A stretch of 64,000 nucleotides of DNA from CAMLOF01 sp041913045 (GCA_041913045.1 JAYSGB010000006.1:1-64000); one strand, 5' to 3'. Shown: positions 49,798 through 59,150, counted from the stretch's first letter. Notes: generated by a model not told the origin, from the letters alone. Numbers and translations: made by a program.

Positions 49798-51264
49798 ATG
49801 GGAAAAATCACTGGCTTCATGGAGTATGAGCGCCTGGAGGAGGGCTACCGGCCCGTCGACGAGCGCCTGAAGCATTACAAGGAATTCGTGGTGGGGCTCG
49901 ACGACGCCCAGGCCAAGGTCCAGGGCGCGCGTTGCATGGACTGCGGTACGCCGTTCTGCAACAACGGCTGCCCGGTCAACAACATCATTCCGGACTTCAA
50001 CGACCTGGTGTACCGGGGCGACTGGGAGAACGCGATCGCGGTGCTGCACAGCACCAACAACTTCCCCGAGTTCACTGGCCGCATCTGCCCTGCGCCCTGC
50101 GAGGCAGCGTGCACCCTGAACGTGAACGACGATGCGGTGGGTATCAAGTCCATCGAGCACGCCATCATCGACAAGGCCTGGGCCGAGGGTTGGGTCAAGC
50201 CCCGTCCCGCCAAGATCAAGACCGGCAAGAAGGTGGCGGTCGTGGGTTCCGGCCCGGCCGGTCTCGCGGCAGCACAGCAGCTGGCCCGTGCAGGGCACGA
50301 TGTGACGGTGTTCGAGAAGAACGACCGCATCGGCGGCCTGCTGCGCTACGGTATCCCCGACTTCAAGATGGAGAAGTGGCTGATCGACCGCCGCGTCGAG
50401 CAGATGCAAGCCGAGGGCGTGACCTTCCGCACCCGTGTGCTGGTGGGGGCCATGCCCGAAGGCACCAAGGTCACCAACGATGCCGCCGAGGTGGTGTCGC
50501 CCGAGCAGCTCAAGGCCGAGTTCGATGCCGTGTTGCTGACCGGTGGTTCCGAGCAGAGCCGTGACCTGCCTGTGCCCGGCCGTGAGCTGGATGGCGTGCA
50601 TTTCGCCATGGAGTTCCTGCCGCAGCAGAACAAGGTCAACGCTGGCGACAAGATCAAGAAGCAGATCCGGGCCGACGGCAAGCACGTCATCGTGATCGGC
50701 GGCGGTGACACCGGTTCCGACTGCGTGGGCACCAGCAACCGCCATGGCGCCGCTAGCGTCACCCAGTTTGAGGTGATGCCCATGCCCCCCGAGCAGGAGA
50801 ACAAGGAACTGACTTGGCCGTACTGGCCGATCAAGCTGCGCACCTCCTCCAGCCATGACGAGGGCTGTGTTCGTGAGTTCGCCATCTCCACCAAGTCGTT
50901 CAACGGCGCCAAGGGCAAGGTCACCAGCCTGACCACCGTGAACGTGGAGTTCAAGGATGGCAAGCTGGTGGAGATTCCCGGCACCGAGAAGGAATACAAG
51001 GCCGACCTGGTGCTGCTGGCAATGGGCTTCGTGAACCCGGTCGCAACTGTGCTGGATGCCTTCGGTGTGGACAAGGACGCCCGTGGCAATGCCAAGGCAA
51101 CGACCGATTTCACGGGCGGCTACGCCACCAATGTGGCCAAGGTGTTTGCCGCTGGTGACATGCGCCGTGGGCAGTCGCTGGTGGTGTGGGCCATCCGCGA
51201 AGGCCGCCAGGCCGCACGCGCCGTGGACGAGTTCCTGATGGGCTTCAGCGACCTGCCGCGCTGA
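49798..51264 (+). CDS. gltD: Glutamate synthase small subunit
   Basis: 488 residues. Cysteine sets CMDCGTPFCNNGC (46-58) and CPAPCEAAC (97-105) bind the two 4Fe-4S clusters. FAD site VAVVGSGPAGLAAAQ (about 145-160) and a second Rossmann NADPH site VIVIGGGDTGSDC follow. It feeds electrons from NADPH to GltB. 30 bases after gltB; hairpins follow at 51276-51339. Confidence 0.97.
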   Translation: MGKITGFMEYERLEEGYRPVDERLKHYKEFVVGLDDAQAKVQGARCMDCGTPFCNNGCPVNNIIPDFNDLVYRGDWENAIAVLHSTNNFPEFTGRICPAPCEAACTLNVNDDAVGIKSIEHAIIDKAWAEGWVKPRPAKIKTGKKVAVVGSGPAGLAAAQQLARAGHDVTVFEKNDRIGGLLRYGIPDFKMEKWLIDRRVEQMQAEGVTFRTRVLVGAMPEGTKVTNDAAEVVSPEQLKAEFDAVLLTGGSEQSRDLPVPGRELDGVHFAMEFLPQQNKVNAGDKIKKQIRADGKHVIVIGGGDTGSDCVGTSNRHGAASVTQFEVMPMPPEQENKELTWPYWPIKLRTSSSHDEGCVREFAISTKSFNGAKGKVTSLTTVNVEFKDGKLVEIPGTEKEYKADLVLLAMGFVNPVATVLDAFGVDKDARGNAKATTDFTGGYATNVAKVFAAGDMRRGQSLVVWAIREGRQAARAVDEFLMGFSDLPR

Positions 51265-51275
51265 ACCTGAGCCAA

Positions 51276-51339
51276 CCCCGCCTTGGCGGGGTGCTTGGGG
51301 TTATCCCGTATGATACGAAGGCCGGCCTGCCCGGCTTTT
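51276..51339 (+). terminator. Double hairpin at gltD end with embedded -10 box
   Basis: CCCCGCC/GGCGGGG (51276-51282 and 51285-51291) lies just after gltD but lacks a T-run. A second stem GCCGG/CCGGC (51321-51325 and 51331-51335) is followed by TTTTG and then TTTTT (51344-51348). A strong TATGAT -10 (51309-51314, poor -35) sits between them, a likely mlaF promoter. The second hairpin would then be in the mlaF leader. End of glt and start of mla transcription thus share about 90 bases. Confidence 0.55.
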
Positions 51340-51356
51340 GTCATTTTTCAAGCACC

Positions 51357-52190
51357 ATGTCTTCTGCCAACCTCGTTGAACTGAAGAACCTCACCTTCGG
51401 GTATGGGGATGGCCGCGTCGTGCTCGACAACATCGATGTTCACGTGCCCCGCGGCAAGGTGACGGTGCTGATCGGGGCTTCCGGCGGCGGCAAGACGACC
51501 ATGCTGCGCCTGATCGGCGGCCAGAACAAGGCCCTGAGCGGGCAGGTGCTGTTCGACGGCCAGGACGTGGGCGTGCTCGACCGCAAGGGCCTGTACGCCA
51601 TGCGGCGGCGCATGGGTATGCTGTTCCAGTTCGGTGCTCTGTTCACTGACCAGAACGTGTTCGACAACGTCGCCTTCCCCTTGCGTGAGCACACCAGCCT
51701 GTCAGAGCCGCTGATCCGCGACATCGTGCTGATGAAGCTGCATGCGGTGGGCCTGCGTGGCGCGCGCCATCTGATGCCCAGCGAACTGTCCGGCGGCATG
51801 GCACGCCGCGTGGCGCTGGCGCGGGCCATTGCGTTGGACCCCGAACTCATCATGTACGACGAGCCGTTTTCCGGCCTGGACCCGATTTCGCTGGGCACGG
51901 CGGCTCGCCTGATCCGCCAGCTCAACGACACGCTGGGGCTCACCAGCATCATGGTCTCGCACGAGCTGGAGTCCACCTTCCAGGTGGCGGACCACATCAT
52001 CGTGCTGGCCAACGGCAAGGTGGCCATGCAGGGCACCCCTGACGAAGTGCGCCGCAGCGACAACCCGCTGATTCGCCAGTACGTGACAGCGTCGCCGGAA
52101 GGTCCGGTGCGTTTCCACTACCCTGCGGCGTCGGTGGCTGATGATTTCGGCCCGAATGGCGACGTTCTGGGTGAAGGGAGGCTTTCATGA
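51357..52190 (+). CDS. mlaF: Phospholipid ABC transporter ATP-binding protein MlaF
   Basis: 277 residues. Walker A GASGGGKT (about 39-46), signature LSGGMARRVALARA and Walker B LIMYDEPFSGLDP. It powers the MlaFEDB inner-membrane complex that maintains outer-membrane lipid asymmetry. ATG 51357 is chosen; the longer frame reads back into gltD. It overlaps mlaE by ATGA. Confidence 0.96.
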   Translation: MSSANLVELKNLTFGYGDGRVVLDNIDVHVPRGKVTVLIGASGGGKTTMLRLIGGQNKALSGQVLFDGQDVGVLDRKGLYAMRRRMGMLFQFGALFTDQNVFDNVAFPLREHTSLSEPLIRDIVLMKLHAVGLRGARHLMPSELSGGMARRVALARAIALDPELIMYDEPFSGLDPISLGTAARLIRQLNDTLGLTSIMVSHELESTFQVADHIIVLANGKVAMQGTPDEVRRSDNPLIRQYVTASPEGPVRFHYPAASVADDFGPNGDVLGEGRLS

Positions 52191-52969
52191 ACCGCTGGCA
52201 TCCTGCCCACGTGGGCTTGGCCATGCGCTCCAAGCTGGCCGATCTTGGCTTGGGGGCGCGTCTGTTTGCCCGCTTGTTCCTCGGGTCTTGGGGCAGCTGG
52301 CGCCGTTTCGGTCTGATCCGCGACCAGATCCATTTCCTCGGCAACTATTCCCTCGCGATCATCGCCGTGTCAGGGCTGTTCGTGGGCTTTGTGTTCGGCC
52401 TGCAGGGCTATTACACGCTACAGCGCTACGGCTCATCCGAGGCGCTGGGCTTGCTGGTCACGCTCAGCCTGGTTCGCGAGCTTGGGCCTGTGGTCACAGC
52501 CTTGCTGTTTGCAGGCCGCGCGGGCACGTCGCTCACCGCCGAGATCGGCCTGATGAAGGCCGGCGAGCAGATCAGCGTGATGGAGATGATGGCCGTGGAC
52601 CCGGTGGACAGGGTGCTGGCGCCGCGCTTCTGGGCAGGTGTCATCACCATGCCGTTGCTGGCGGCGGTGTTCAGTGCCATGGGCATCATCGGCGGCTGGG
52701 TCGTCGGTGTGCTCATGATCGGTGTTGACGGTGGTGCATTCTGGAGCCAGATCCAGGGTGGTGTGGATGTGTGGTCCGACGTGGGCAACGGTGTCATCAA
52801 AAGCATCGTGTTCGGCATTGCCGTCACTTTCATCGCGCTGCTGCAGGGCTTTGAGGCCCATCCCACCCCCGAGGGGGTTTCGCGCGCCACCACCCGTACC
52901 GTGGTCGTGGCGTCGCTCACTGTGCTGGGCATGGATTTCATCCTGACCGCCATGATGTTCACCATTTGA
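52187..52969 (+). CDS. mlaE: Phospholipid ABC transporter permease MlaE
   Basis: 260 residues with the MlaE/YrbE permease domain: amphipathic N-terminal part, then helices around LAIIAVSGLFVGFVFGLQGYY and the central RELGPVVTALLFAGRAGTSLTAEIGLMKA block, the family hallmark. It forms a dimer that seats the MlaD hexamer. Confidence 0.96.
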   Translation: MNRWHPAHVGLAMRSKLADLGLGARLFARLFLGSWGSWRRFGLIRDQIHFLGNYSLAIIAVSGLFVGFVFGLQGYYTLQRYGSSEALGLLVTLSLVRELGPVVTALLFAGRAGTSLTAEIGLMKAGEQISVMEMMAVDPVDRVLAPRFWAGVITMPLLAAVFSAMGIIGGWVVGVLMIGVDGGAFWSQIQGGVDVWSDVGNGVIKSIVFGIAVTFIALLQGFEAHPTPEGVSRATTRTVVVASLTVLGMDFILTAMMFTI

Positions 52970-52981
52970 AGGAGAGAGCCA

Positions 52982-53458
52982 GTGCCACGCTCCAAGATCG
53001 ATGTCTGGGTGGGGCTGTTCGTCGTCATCGGCGCAGCAGCCATCCTGTTTTTGGCGCTTCAGGCTGCCAACCTGCTGAACCTGAGTTTCGAGCCGACCTA
53101 CCGCATCACGGCGCGATTCGACAACGCTGGAGGTCTCAAGCCCAAGGCTGCGGTGCGCAGTGCCGGTGTGGTGGTGGGGCGCGTCGAGTCGATCGGGTTT
53201 GATGACAAGTCCTTCCAGGCCAACGTGGTGTTGGCTCTTGAGGCGCGCTACGCCTTCCCGAAGGACAGCTCGCTCAAGATATTGACCAGCGGGCTGCTGG
53301 GGGAGCAGTATGTCGGCATCGAGCCGGGTGGTGCGGAAGACAACCTCAAGCAGGGCGATGTCGTCACTCAGACGCAGTCGGCAATCGTGCTGGAAAACCT
53401 CATCGGTCAGTTCCTTTTCAACAAGGCGGCCGAAGCGGGTGACACGGCAGCCAAATGA
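52982..53458 (+). CDS. mlaD: Phospholipid-binding MCE protein MlaD
   Basis: 158 residues, somewhat shorter than E. coli MlaD. GTG start; one N-terminal helix (about 8-28), then an MCE domain (about 35-115) with ARFDNAGGLKPKAAVRSAGVVVG. The hexameric ring provides a hydrophobic channel for lipids in the periplasm. Confidence 0.95.
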   Translation: MPRSKIDVWVGLFVVIGAAAILFLALQAANLLNLSFEPTYRITARFDNAGGLKPKAAVRSAGVVVGRVESIGFDDKSFQANVVLALEARYAFPKDSSLKILTSGLLGEQYVGIEPGGAEDNLKQGDVVTQTQSAIVLENLIGQFLFNKAAEAGDTAAK

Positions 53459-53487
53459 GAGAGTTCATCTTGAACAGGGGAGTTGAA

Positions 53488-54204
53488 ATGAATATCGAAC
53501 GTTGGCGAGGCGGTGTGCTCGCCGTTTGTTTGGGAACGGTGTTGCTCGCTGGTTGTGCCACGGGGCCGAATGCGAATCCGCAAGACCCGCTGGAGCCGCT
53601 GAACCGCACGGTCGCCCGCTTCAACGATGGCGTGGACGAGGCGGTGATGAAGCCGGTTGCCACGGCTTACCAAGAGACCCTGCCGAGGCCGGTTCGCACG
53701 GGTGTGAACAACTTCTTCGCCAACCTGCGGGATGCGTGGTCGGCTGTGAATGCGCTGCTGCAGTTCCGCCCGCGCGAGGCGGCAGAGAACTTCATGCGCT
53801 TCAACGTGAACACCTTCTTTGGTCTGGGTGGCATTCTCGATATTGCCAGCGAGATGCGTCTTGAGCGCACCACGCTCGATTTCGGCCAGACCATGGGGCG
53901 CTGGGGTGTGCCGTCGGGCCCCTATCTTGTGCTGCCGTTCTTTGGGCCGTCTTCGGTGCGTGATGCGACCGGCCTGGTCGTGGATACGCAAGGCGACGTG
54001 GTTTCTCAGGGCGTGGATCATGTGCCCACACGCAACTCGCTTTACGTGCTGCGTGCCACAGACACTCGCGCCGGGCTGTTGAGGGCGGGCGAGCTGATCG
54101 ACGAAGCCGCCTTGGACAAGTACACCTTCACGCGGGACGCCTACCTGCAACGCCGCCAGAGCCAGATCAACGGTGGCAGCAAGGAAGAACGTTACGATGA
54201 ATGA
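53488..54204 (+). CDS. mlaA: Outer-membrane lipoprotein MlaA (VacJ)
   Basis: 238 residues. Lipobox LLAGC (Cys23), then DPLEPLNRTVARFNDGVDEAVMKPVA, the VacJ signature. It removes phospholipid from the outer leaflet of the outer membrane and passes it to MlaC. The ATG at 53488 has a clear GGGGAG site. The in-frame ATG at 53455 overlapping mlaD adds an unneeded 11 residues and has no comparable site. In E. coli mlaA is elsewhere; here it is inside the mla operon. Confidence 0.94.
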   Translation: MNIERWRGGVLAVCLGTVLLAGCATGPNANPQDPLEPLNRTVARFNDGVDEAVMKPVATAYQETLPRPVRTGVNNFFANLRDAWSAVNALLQFRPREAAENFMRFNVNTFFGLGGILDIASEMRLERTTLDFGQTMGRWGVPSGPYLVLPFFGPSSVRDATGLVVDTQGDVVSQGVDHVPTRNSLYVLRATDTRAGLLRAGELIDEAALDKYTFTRDAYLQRRQSQINGGSKEERYDE

Positions 54205-54214
54205 ATCAGGGGTG

Positions 54215-54248
54215 ACAAGGTGTAAACCGGGGGAACCGGCAACCTTGT
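54215..54248 (+). promoter_or_regulatory. Two-tier stem-loop in the mlaA-mlaC gap
   Basis: Outer stem ACAAGGT/ACCTTGT (54215-54221, 54242-54248) and inner stem CCGG/CCGG around GGGAA (54227-54239). No T-run. It occupies the only sizeable gap (100 bases) in the mla operon and may stabilise the mlaA message or set the MlaC level. Confidence 0.5.
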
Positions 54249-54304
54249 TGTTCCCACCAAAGGTTGGCTGGCATGTTTTGCGCTGGCCGCCACAGGAGGA
54301 AGTG

Positions 54305-54952
54305 ATGACCGATAGCAAGCTCAATCATCTGCCGCGCCGCGCGTGGCTCGCTGCCGTTGGGGCCTTTGCCTTGTCGGCGAACCTGCCCTCGGCATGGGCG
54401 CAGGCGGAAACGCCTGAGGCGCTGATCCAGCGCATTGCCGGTGAACTCATCGAGCAGGTCAAGAACGATCGTGCCATTCAGGCAGGTGACCTGGCCAAAG
54501 TGGTGGCCTTGGTGGACGCCAAGATCATGCCGCACGTCAATTTCACGCGGATGACGGCGTCCGCTGTCGGCCGCTTCTGGCGTCAGGCCACGCCGGAGCA
54601 GAAGCAGCGGCTCCAGGAGGAGTTCAAGACCCTGCTGGTGCGAACCTACGCTGGCGCGCTGTCACAACTCAAGGACCAGACGCTGACGCTGAAGCCCTCC
54701 CGTTCCCGCCCGGAAGACACGGAGGTGGTCGTGCGGTCCGAGGTTCGTGGCAAGGGTGATCCGGTGCAACTGGACTATCGCCTGGAAAAAACGGCGAACG
54801 GCTGGAAGGTCTATGACATCAACGTGCTGGGCGTCTGGCTGGTGGAAACCTATCGCGGCCAGTTCGCGCAGGAAATCAATGCCAAGGGTATTGACGGCCT
54901 GATCGCGTCTTTGGTTGAACGCAACCGTACCAACGCTGCAAAGGCCAGTTGA
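54305..54952 (+). CDS. mlaC: Periplasmic phospholipid shuttle MlaC
   Basis: 215 residues. The signal carries RRAWLAAVGAFALS, Tat-like, with cleavage near SAWA (29-32). The mature part has the MlaC/Ttg2D fold (HVNFTRMTASAVGRFWRQATPEQKQ). It shuttles lipid between MlaA and MlaFEDB. CAGGAGGAA precedes ATG 54305. A longer reading frame to 54173 lies in the mlaA end and hairpin, and is rejected. Confidence 0.94.
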   Translation: MTDSKLNHLPRRAWLAAVGAFALSANLPSAWAQAETPEALIQRIAGELIEQVKNDRAIQAGDLAKVVALVDAKIMPHVNFTRMTASAVGRFWRQATPEQKQRLQEEFKTLLVRTYAGALSQLKDQTLTLKPSRSRPEDTEVVVRSEVRGKGDPVQLDYRLEKTANGWKVYDINVLGVWLVETYRGQFAQEINAKGIDGLIASLVERNRTNAAKAS

Positions 54953-55239
54953 TGGCTCAGCCGCTCCCAGCATTGCCCGCGCGTCTGATCCACGCCGACG
55001 CTGATGGCTTCCTGGCGAAATGTGTGGCGCAGATCAATGGTGCGTCACTGGCGTCGGGAGCAGGCGTGAGCATTGACGCATCGGCGTTGACGGACTTCGA
55101 CTCCTCCGTGCTGGCTTTGTTGCTGGGCGTGCGGCGTGCGGTGGTGTCGCGTGGCGGTGTTCTGGAAGTGAACGGCATGCCATCTCGTCTGCGCGACCTC
55201 GCAACCCTCTACGGGGTGAGCGAATTGCTGCCCGAGTAA
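54952..55239 (+). CDS. mlaB: STAS-domain protein MlaB
   Basis: 95 residues. STAS fold with IDASALTDFDSSVLALLLGVRRA, containing the usual Asp-Ser-Ser phosphorylation-like site. It binds and stabilises MlaF in the transport complex. The ATG shares one base with the mlaC stop (TGATG). Confidence 0.9.
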   Translation: MAQPLPALPARLIHADADGFLAKCVAQINGASLASGAGVSIDASALTDFDSSVLALLLGVRRAVVSRGGVLEVNGMPSRLRDLATLYGVSELLPE

Positions 55240-55251
55240 AATCTTGGGCCC

Positions 55252-56193
55252 ATGTCCGCCGTTTCATTCCAGAACGTTTCCAAGACCTACGTCACTCCCC
55301 GTGGAGAGCTGCAAGCCCTCAAGGGCGTGAGCTTTGACATCGAGCCCGGTGAGTTTTTCGGGCTGCTCGGGCCCAATGGCGCGGGCAAGACCACGCTCAT
55401 CAGCATATTGGCCGGCCTCTCTCGCGCCAGTTCCGGCCATGTGAAGGTGCATGGCGCTGACGTTCAAGCCGATTTTGCCCAGGCGCGCCGCCGCTTGGGC
55501 GTGGTGCCCCAGGAACTGGTGTTTGACCCCTTTTTCACCGTGCGCGAGGCGCTGCGGTTCCAGTCAGGCTACTTTGGCATCCGAGACAACGTGGCGTGGA
55601 TCGACGAACTGCTGGACGGGCTGGGTCTGGCCGACAAGGCCAACGCCAACATGCGCCAGCTTTCAGGCGGCATGAAGCGCCGCGTGCTGGTGGCACAGGC
55701 GCTGGTGCACCGTCCCCCCGTCATCGTGCTGGACGAACCCACGGCGGGTGTGGATGTGGAATTGCGCCAGACGCTGTGGCAGTTCATCTCCCAACTCAAC
55801 AAGCAGGGTAGCACCGTGCTGCTCACCACGCACTACCTGGAAGAGGCCGAGGCCCTGTGTGGGCGCATTGCCATGCTGAAGCAGGGCGAACTGGTGGCGC
55901 TGGAGAAGACTTCGGAGCTATTGAAGCGGGCTTCGGCCAATGTGCTGCGCTTCAAGACCGATGCGTCGCTTCCAGCAGACCTGGCCGCTCAGGCACGCGT
56001 GACGGGGCGGTTTGTGCAGTTGCCCGCACATGACGCCCTGGAGGTTGAGCGCATCCTGGCCCGTGTGCGCGAGGCAGGCGTGCCCGTGGAGGACATTGAG
56101 ATCACCAAAGCCGACCTGGAAGACGTGTTCCTGGACCTGACGGGCAGCCGCAAGGCTGTGCCTGCTTCCACCGAGCCGGAGGTGGTGGCATGA
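55252..56193 (+). CDS. ABC transporter ATP-binding protein (YadG-like)
   Basis: 313 residues. Walker A GPNGAGKTTL, signature LSGGMKRRVLVAQAL, Walker B VIVLDEPTAGVD. The extra C-terminal part (about 220-313) is typical of ABC-2 exporters of the YadG/DrrA class. It partners with the next gene. In betaproteobacteria this pair regularly sits between mlaB and murA; substrate unknown, possibly envelope lipid. Confidence 0.92.
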   Translation: MSAVSFQNVSKTYVTPRGELQALKGVSFDIEPGEFFGLLGPNGAGKTTLISILAGLSRASSGHVKVHGADVQADFAQARRRLGVVPQELVFDPFFTVREALRFQSGYFGIRDNVAWIDELLDGLGLADKANANMRQLSGGMKRRVLVAQALVHRPPVIVLDEPTAGVDVELRQTLWQFISQLNKQGSTVLLTTHYLEEAEALCGRIAMLKQGELVALEKTSELLKRASANVLRFKTDASLPADLAAQARVTGRFVQLPAHDALEVERILARVREAGVPVEDIEITKADLEDVFLDLTGSRKAVPASTEPEVVA

Positions 56194-56945
56194 GCGGCTG
56201 GCAGACCCTGTTCTACAAAGAGGTGCTGCGCTTCTGGAAGGTGGGCTTCCAGACGGTGGCCGCGCCCGTGATGACGGCCATCCTCTACCTGATGATCTTC
56301 GGCCACGTGCTGGAAGACCATGTCAAGGTCTACGACACCGTCAGTTACACAGCCTTCTTGCTGCCCGGCCTGATCATGATGAGCGTGCTGCAGAACGCGT
56401 TCGCCAACAGCTCCTCCAGCCTGATCCAGAGCAAGATCATGGGCAACCTGGTCTTCATTCTGCTGGCGCCGCTGTCGCACCGCGCTTGGTTCGTCGCCTA
56501 CGTGGGTTCGTCCATCGTACGCGGGCTGGTGGTTGGGCTGGGTGTGTTGCTTGCCACGTTCTGGGTGGCTGACCTGTCCTTCGTGGCGCCGGTGTGGATT
56601 GTCGTGTTCAGCTTGCTGGGTGCGGCCTTGCTTGGTTCCCTGGGGGTGATCGCCGGCCTGTGGGCGGAGAAATTCGACCAGATGGCGGCTTTCCAGAACT
56701 TCATCATCATGCCGATGACCTTCCTCAGCGGCGTGTTCTATTCCATCCACTCCCTGCCGCCGTTCTGGCAGAAGGTCAGCCACCTCAACCCCTTTTTCTA
56801 CATGATCGACGGGTTCCGTTACGGCTTCTTCGGGCGCAGCGACGTGTCACCCTGGCTGAGCCTGGGCATCGTGGGGGTGGCTTTCCTGGTGGTGGGGGGC
56901 ATTGCCATGCACCTGCTGCGCACGGGCTACAAGATCAGGCACTGA
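56190..56945 (+). CDS. ABC-2 type permease (YadH-like)
   Basis: 251 residues, six predicted helices, ABC2_membrane domain with FLSGVFYSIHSLPPFWQKVSHLNPFFYMIDGFRYG, the standard signature. It overlaps the ATPase gene by 4 bases and should form the export complex with it. Confidence 0.92.
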   Translation: MSGWQTLFYKEVLRFWKVGFQTVAAPVMTAILYLMIFGHVLEDHVKVYDTVSYTAFLLPGLIMMSVLQNAFANSSSSLIQSKIMGNLVFILLAPLSHRAWFVAYVGSSIVRGLVVGLGVLLATFWVADLSFVAPVWIVVFSLLGAALLGSLGVIAGLWAEKFDQMAAFQNFIIMPMTFLSGVFYSIHSLPPFWQKVSHLNPFFYMIDGFRYGFFGRSDVSPWLSLGIVGVAFLVVGGIAMHLLRTGYKIRH

Positions 56946-56952
56946 AGCTGAA

Positions 56953-57198
56953 ATGACTTCCGACGAATTGCAATCCCTCATCGCCACGGGCCTTGCCTGT
57001 GAACACCTTGAAGTCTCTGGCGACGGCCGCCATTGGGCCGCCGTGATCGTGTCTGCAGCTTTTGAGGGCAAGCGCTTGATTGCCCGACACCAGCTGGTGT
57101 ATGCCACGCTGGGTCAACGCATCCACACTGACGAGGTGCACGCTTTGTCGATGAAAACCTACACACCTGCCGAGTGGGCGGTGCAACAGCAAGGCTGA
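56953..57198 (+). CDS. ibaG: BolA-family protein (IbaG)
   Basis: 81 residues. BolA fold with the conserved His-containing motif (IHTDEVHALSMKTYTPAEW). IbaG/BolA proteins bind monothiol glutaredoxin with a shared 2Fe-2S cluster. It precedes murA by 3 bases, the order known from E. coli and betaproteobacteria. ATG 56953 chosen; earlier codons lie in the permease gene. Confidence 0.92.
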   Translation: MTSDELQSLIATGLACEHLEVSGDGRHWAAVIVSAAFEGKRLIARHQLVYATLGQRIHTDEVHALSMKTYTPAEWAVQQQG

Positions 57199-57201
57199 CC
57201 G

Positions 57202-58485
57202 ATGGACAAGCTTCGTATTCGTGGTGGACGCCCCCTGAACGGGGAAGTTGTGGTCTCCGGTGCCAAGAACGCAGCCTTGCCGGAACTGTGTGCGGCCTTG
57301 TTGACCGACCAGCCTGTGATGTTGCGCAACGTGCCGCGGCTTCGCGACGTTGCCACGATGCGGCACTTGCTTGAAAACATGGGCGTACAGACGCAGGCGC
57401 ATGGCGAGCGGGGTGGTTTCACGCTGCAGGCCGCCACGCCCATCGATCCGGTGGCTCCGTACGAGCTGGTGAAGACCATGCGTGCGTCTGTGCTGGTGCT
57501 TGGGCCGCTGCTGGCTCGCTTTGGTCGTGCCAAGGTGTCGCTGCCTGGGGGGTGTGCCATTGGGTCGCGCCCGGTGGATCAGCACATCAAGGGCTTGCAG
57601 GCCATGGGTGCAGAAATTGTGGTGGAGCACGGCTACATGCTGGCGCAGCTTCCTGCAGGGCAGACGCGGCTGAAGGGCGCGCGGATCACCACCGACATGA
57701 TCACCGTCACCGGCACAGAGAATTTTCTGATGGCCGCGGCGCTGGCAGAGGGCGAAACCATCCTGGAGAACGCCGCGCAGGAACCCGAGGTGACCGACCT
57801 GGCGGAGATGCTCATCAAAATGGGCGCCCGCATTGAAGGGCATGGCACCAGCCGCATCCGCATTCAGGGTGTGGAGCGGCTGGACGGTTGTGACCATACC
57901 GTTGTGGCTGACCGCATTGAGGCGGGCACCTTCCTTTGTGCCGTTGCGGCCACGGGTGGTGAGGCGTTGCTGCACCACGCGCGGGCTGACCATCTCGACG
58001 CCGTGATAGACAAGCTGCGCGATGCGGGCGTGACCGTTGAGTCATTGCCTGACGGCATTCGCGTTTCATCGCCTGGCGCTGCGGCATTGAAGGCTCAGAC
58101 GTTCCGTACCACCGAGTACCCTGGCTTCCCCACTGACATGCAGGCGCAGTTCATGACATTGAACGTGGTGGCCCAAGGGGCCAGCAGCGTGACGGAAACC
58201 ATTTTCGAAAACCGTTTCATGCACGTGCAGGAACTGCAGCGCCTGGGTGCCAAGATCCACATCGATGGGCGCGTGGCCGTGGTTGAAGGCCTGGACGGCA
58301 CGGGGCGCCTGTCGGGCGCTGCAGTGATGGCGACCGATCTGCGTGCCTCGGCCAGCCTGGTGATTGCTGGCCTGGTGGCCGAGGGCGAGACCGTGGTGGA
58401 CCGCATCTACCACCTGGACCGTGGCTACGACCAGATGGAAGTGAAACTGCGCGCCCTGGGCGCCGACATTGAAAGAATGCCATGA
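57202..58485 (+). CDS. murA: UDP-N-acetylglucosamine 1-carboxyvinyltransferase
   Basis: 427 residues. Lys22 (GAKNAALPEL) and the fosfomycin-target cysteine Cys118 in LPGGCAIGSRP are present, so the enzyme is of the fosfomycin-sensitive kind by sequence. It commits UDP-GlcNAc to peptidoglycan synthesis in the cytoplasm. Overlaps hisG by ATGA. Confidence 0.97.
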   Translation: MDKLRIRGGRPLNGEVVVSGAKNAALPELCAALLTDQPVMLRNVPRLRDVATMRHLLENMGVQTQAHGERGGFTLQAATPIDPVAPYELVKTMRASVLVLGPLLARFGRAKVSLPGGCAIGSRPVDQHIKGLQAMGAEIVVEHGYMLAQLPAGQTRLKGARITTDMITVTGTENFLMAAALAEGETILENAAQEPEVTDLAEMLIKMGARIEGHGTSRIRIQGVERLDGCDHTVVADRIEAGTFLCAVAATGGEALLHHARADHLDAVIDKLRDAGVTVESLPDGIRVSSPGAAALKAQTFRTTEYPGFPTDMQAQFMTLNVVAQGASSVTETIFENRFMHVQELQRLGAKIHIDGRVAVVEGLDGTGRLSGAAVMATDLRASASLVIAGLVAEGETVVDRIYHLDRGYDQMEVKLRALGADIERMP

Positions 58486-59150
58486 CCCAGGCCCGTTTGA
58501 CCCTGGCCCTGTCCAAAGGGCGCATCTTCGAGGAAACGCTGCCCCTGTTGCGTGCGGCGGGCATCGAAGTGCTGGAAGACCCGGAAAAATCCCGCAAGTT
58601 GATCCTGCCGACCAATCGGCCTGACGTGCAGGTGGTGCTGGTGCGCGCCTCTGACGTGCCCACCTATGTGCAATACGGGGGTGCCGATCTCGGCGTGTGC
58701 GGCAAGGACACCCTGCTTGAGCACGAGGCCGAGTGGGGTGGTGCGGGCAACGTGGGCCTGTACCAGCCGCTGGACCTGAAGATTGCCAAATGCCGCATGA
58801 GCGTGGCCGTGCGTGCTGATTTCGACTACGCCAGTGCGGTGCGCCAAGGTGCGCGCCTGAAGGTGGCCACCAAGTACGTGGCCATTGCACGTGACTTCTT
58901 CGCCAGCAAGGGCGTGCACGTGGACCTGATCAAGCTCTATGGCAGCATGGAGCTGGCACCGCTGACCGGCTTGGCCGATGCCATCGTGGACTTGGTGTCC
59001 ACCGGCAACACGCTCAAGGCCAACCACTTGGTCGAGGTGGAGCAGATCATGGACATTTCGTCGCGCCTGGTGGTGAACCAGGCTGCACTCAAGGTCAAAC
59101 GCGACATGCTGCGCCCCATTCTGGAAGCTTTTGCCAAGGCCACGTCATGA
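58482..59150 (+). CDS. hisG: ATP phosphoribosyltransferase, short form
   Basis: 222 residues, i.e. HisG-S without the C-terminal regulatory domain. Motifs LALSKGRIFEETLPLL and DLVSTGNTLKANHL are present. It needs the HisZ partner for activity and histidine feedback, and hisZ is not in the window. It starts histidine synthesis. Confidence 0.96.
   Translation: MTQARLTLALSKGRIFEETLPLLRAAGIEVLEDPEKSRKLILPTNRPDVQVVLVRASDVPTYVQYGGADLGVCGKDTLLEHEAEWGGAGNVGLYQPLDLKIAKCRMSVAVRADFDYASAVRQGARLKVATKYVAIARDFFASKGVHVDLIKLYGSMELAPLTGLADAIVDLVSTGNTLKANHLVEVEQIMDISSRLVVNQAALKVKRDMLRPILEAFAKATS

Noticed and set aside
53455..53487. ATGA-overlap start for mlaA
   Set aside because: The downstream ATG at 53488 has a strong GGGGAG site and gives a normal lipoprotein signal; the upstream start adds an acidic/polar 11-residue prefix.
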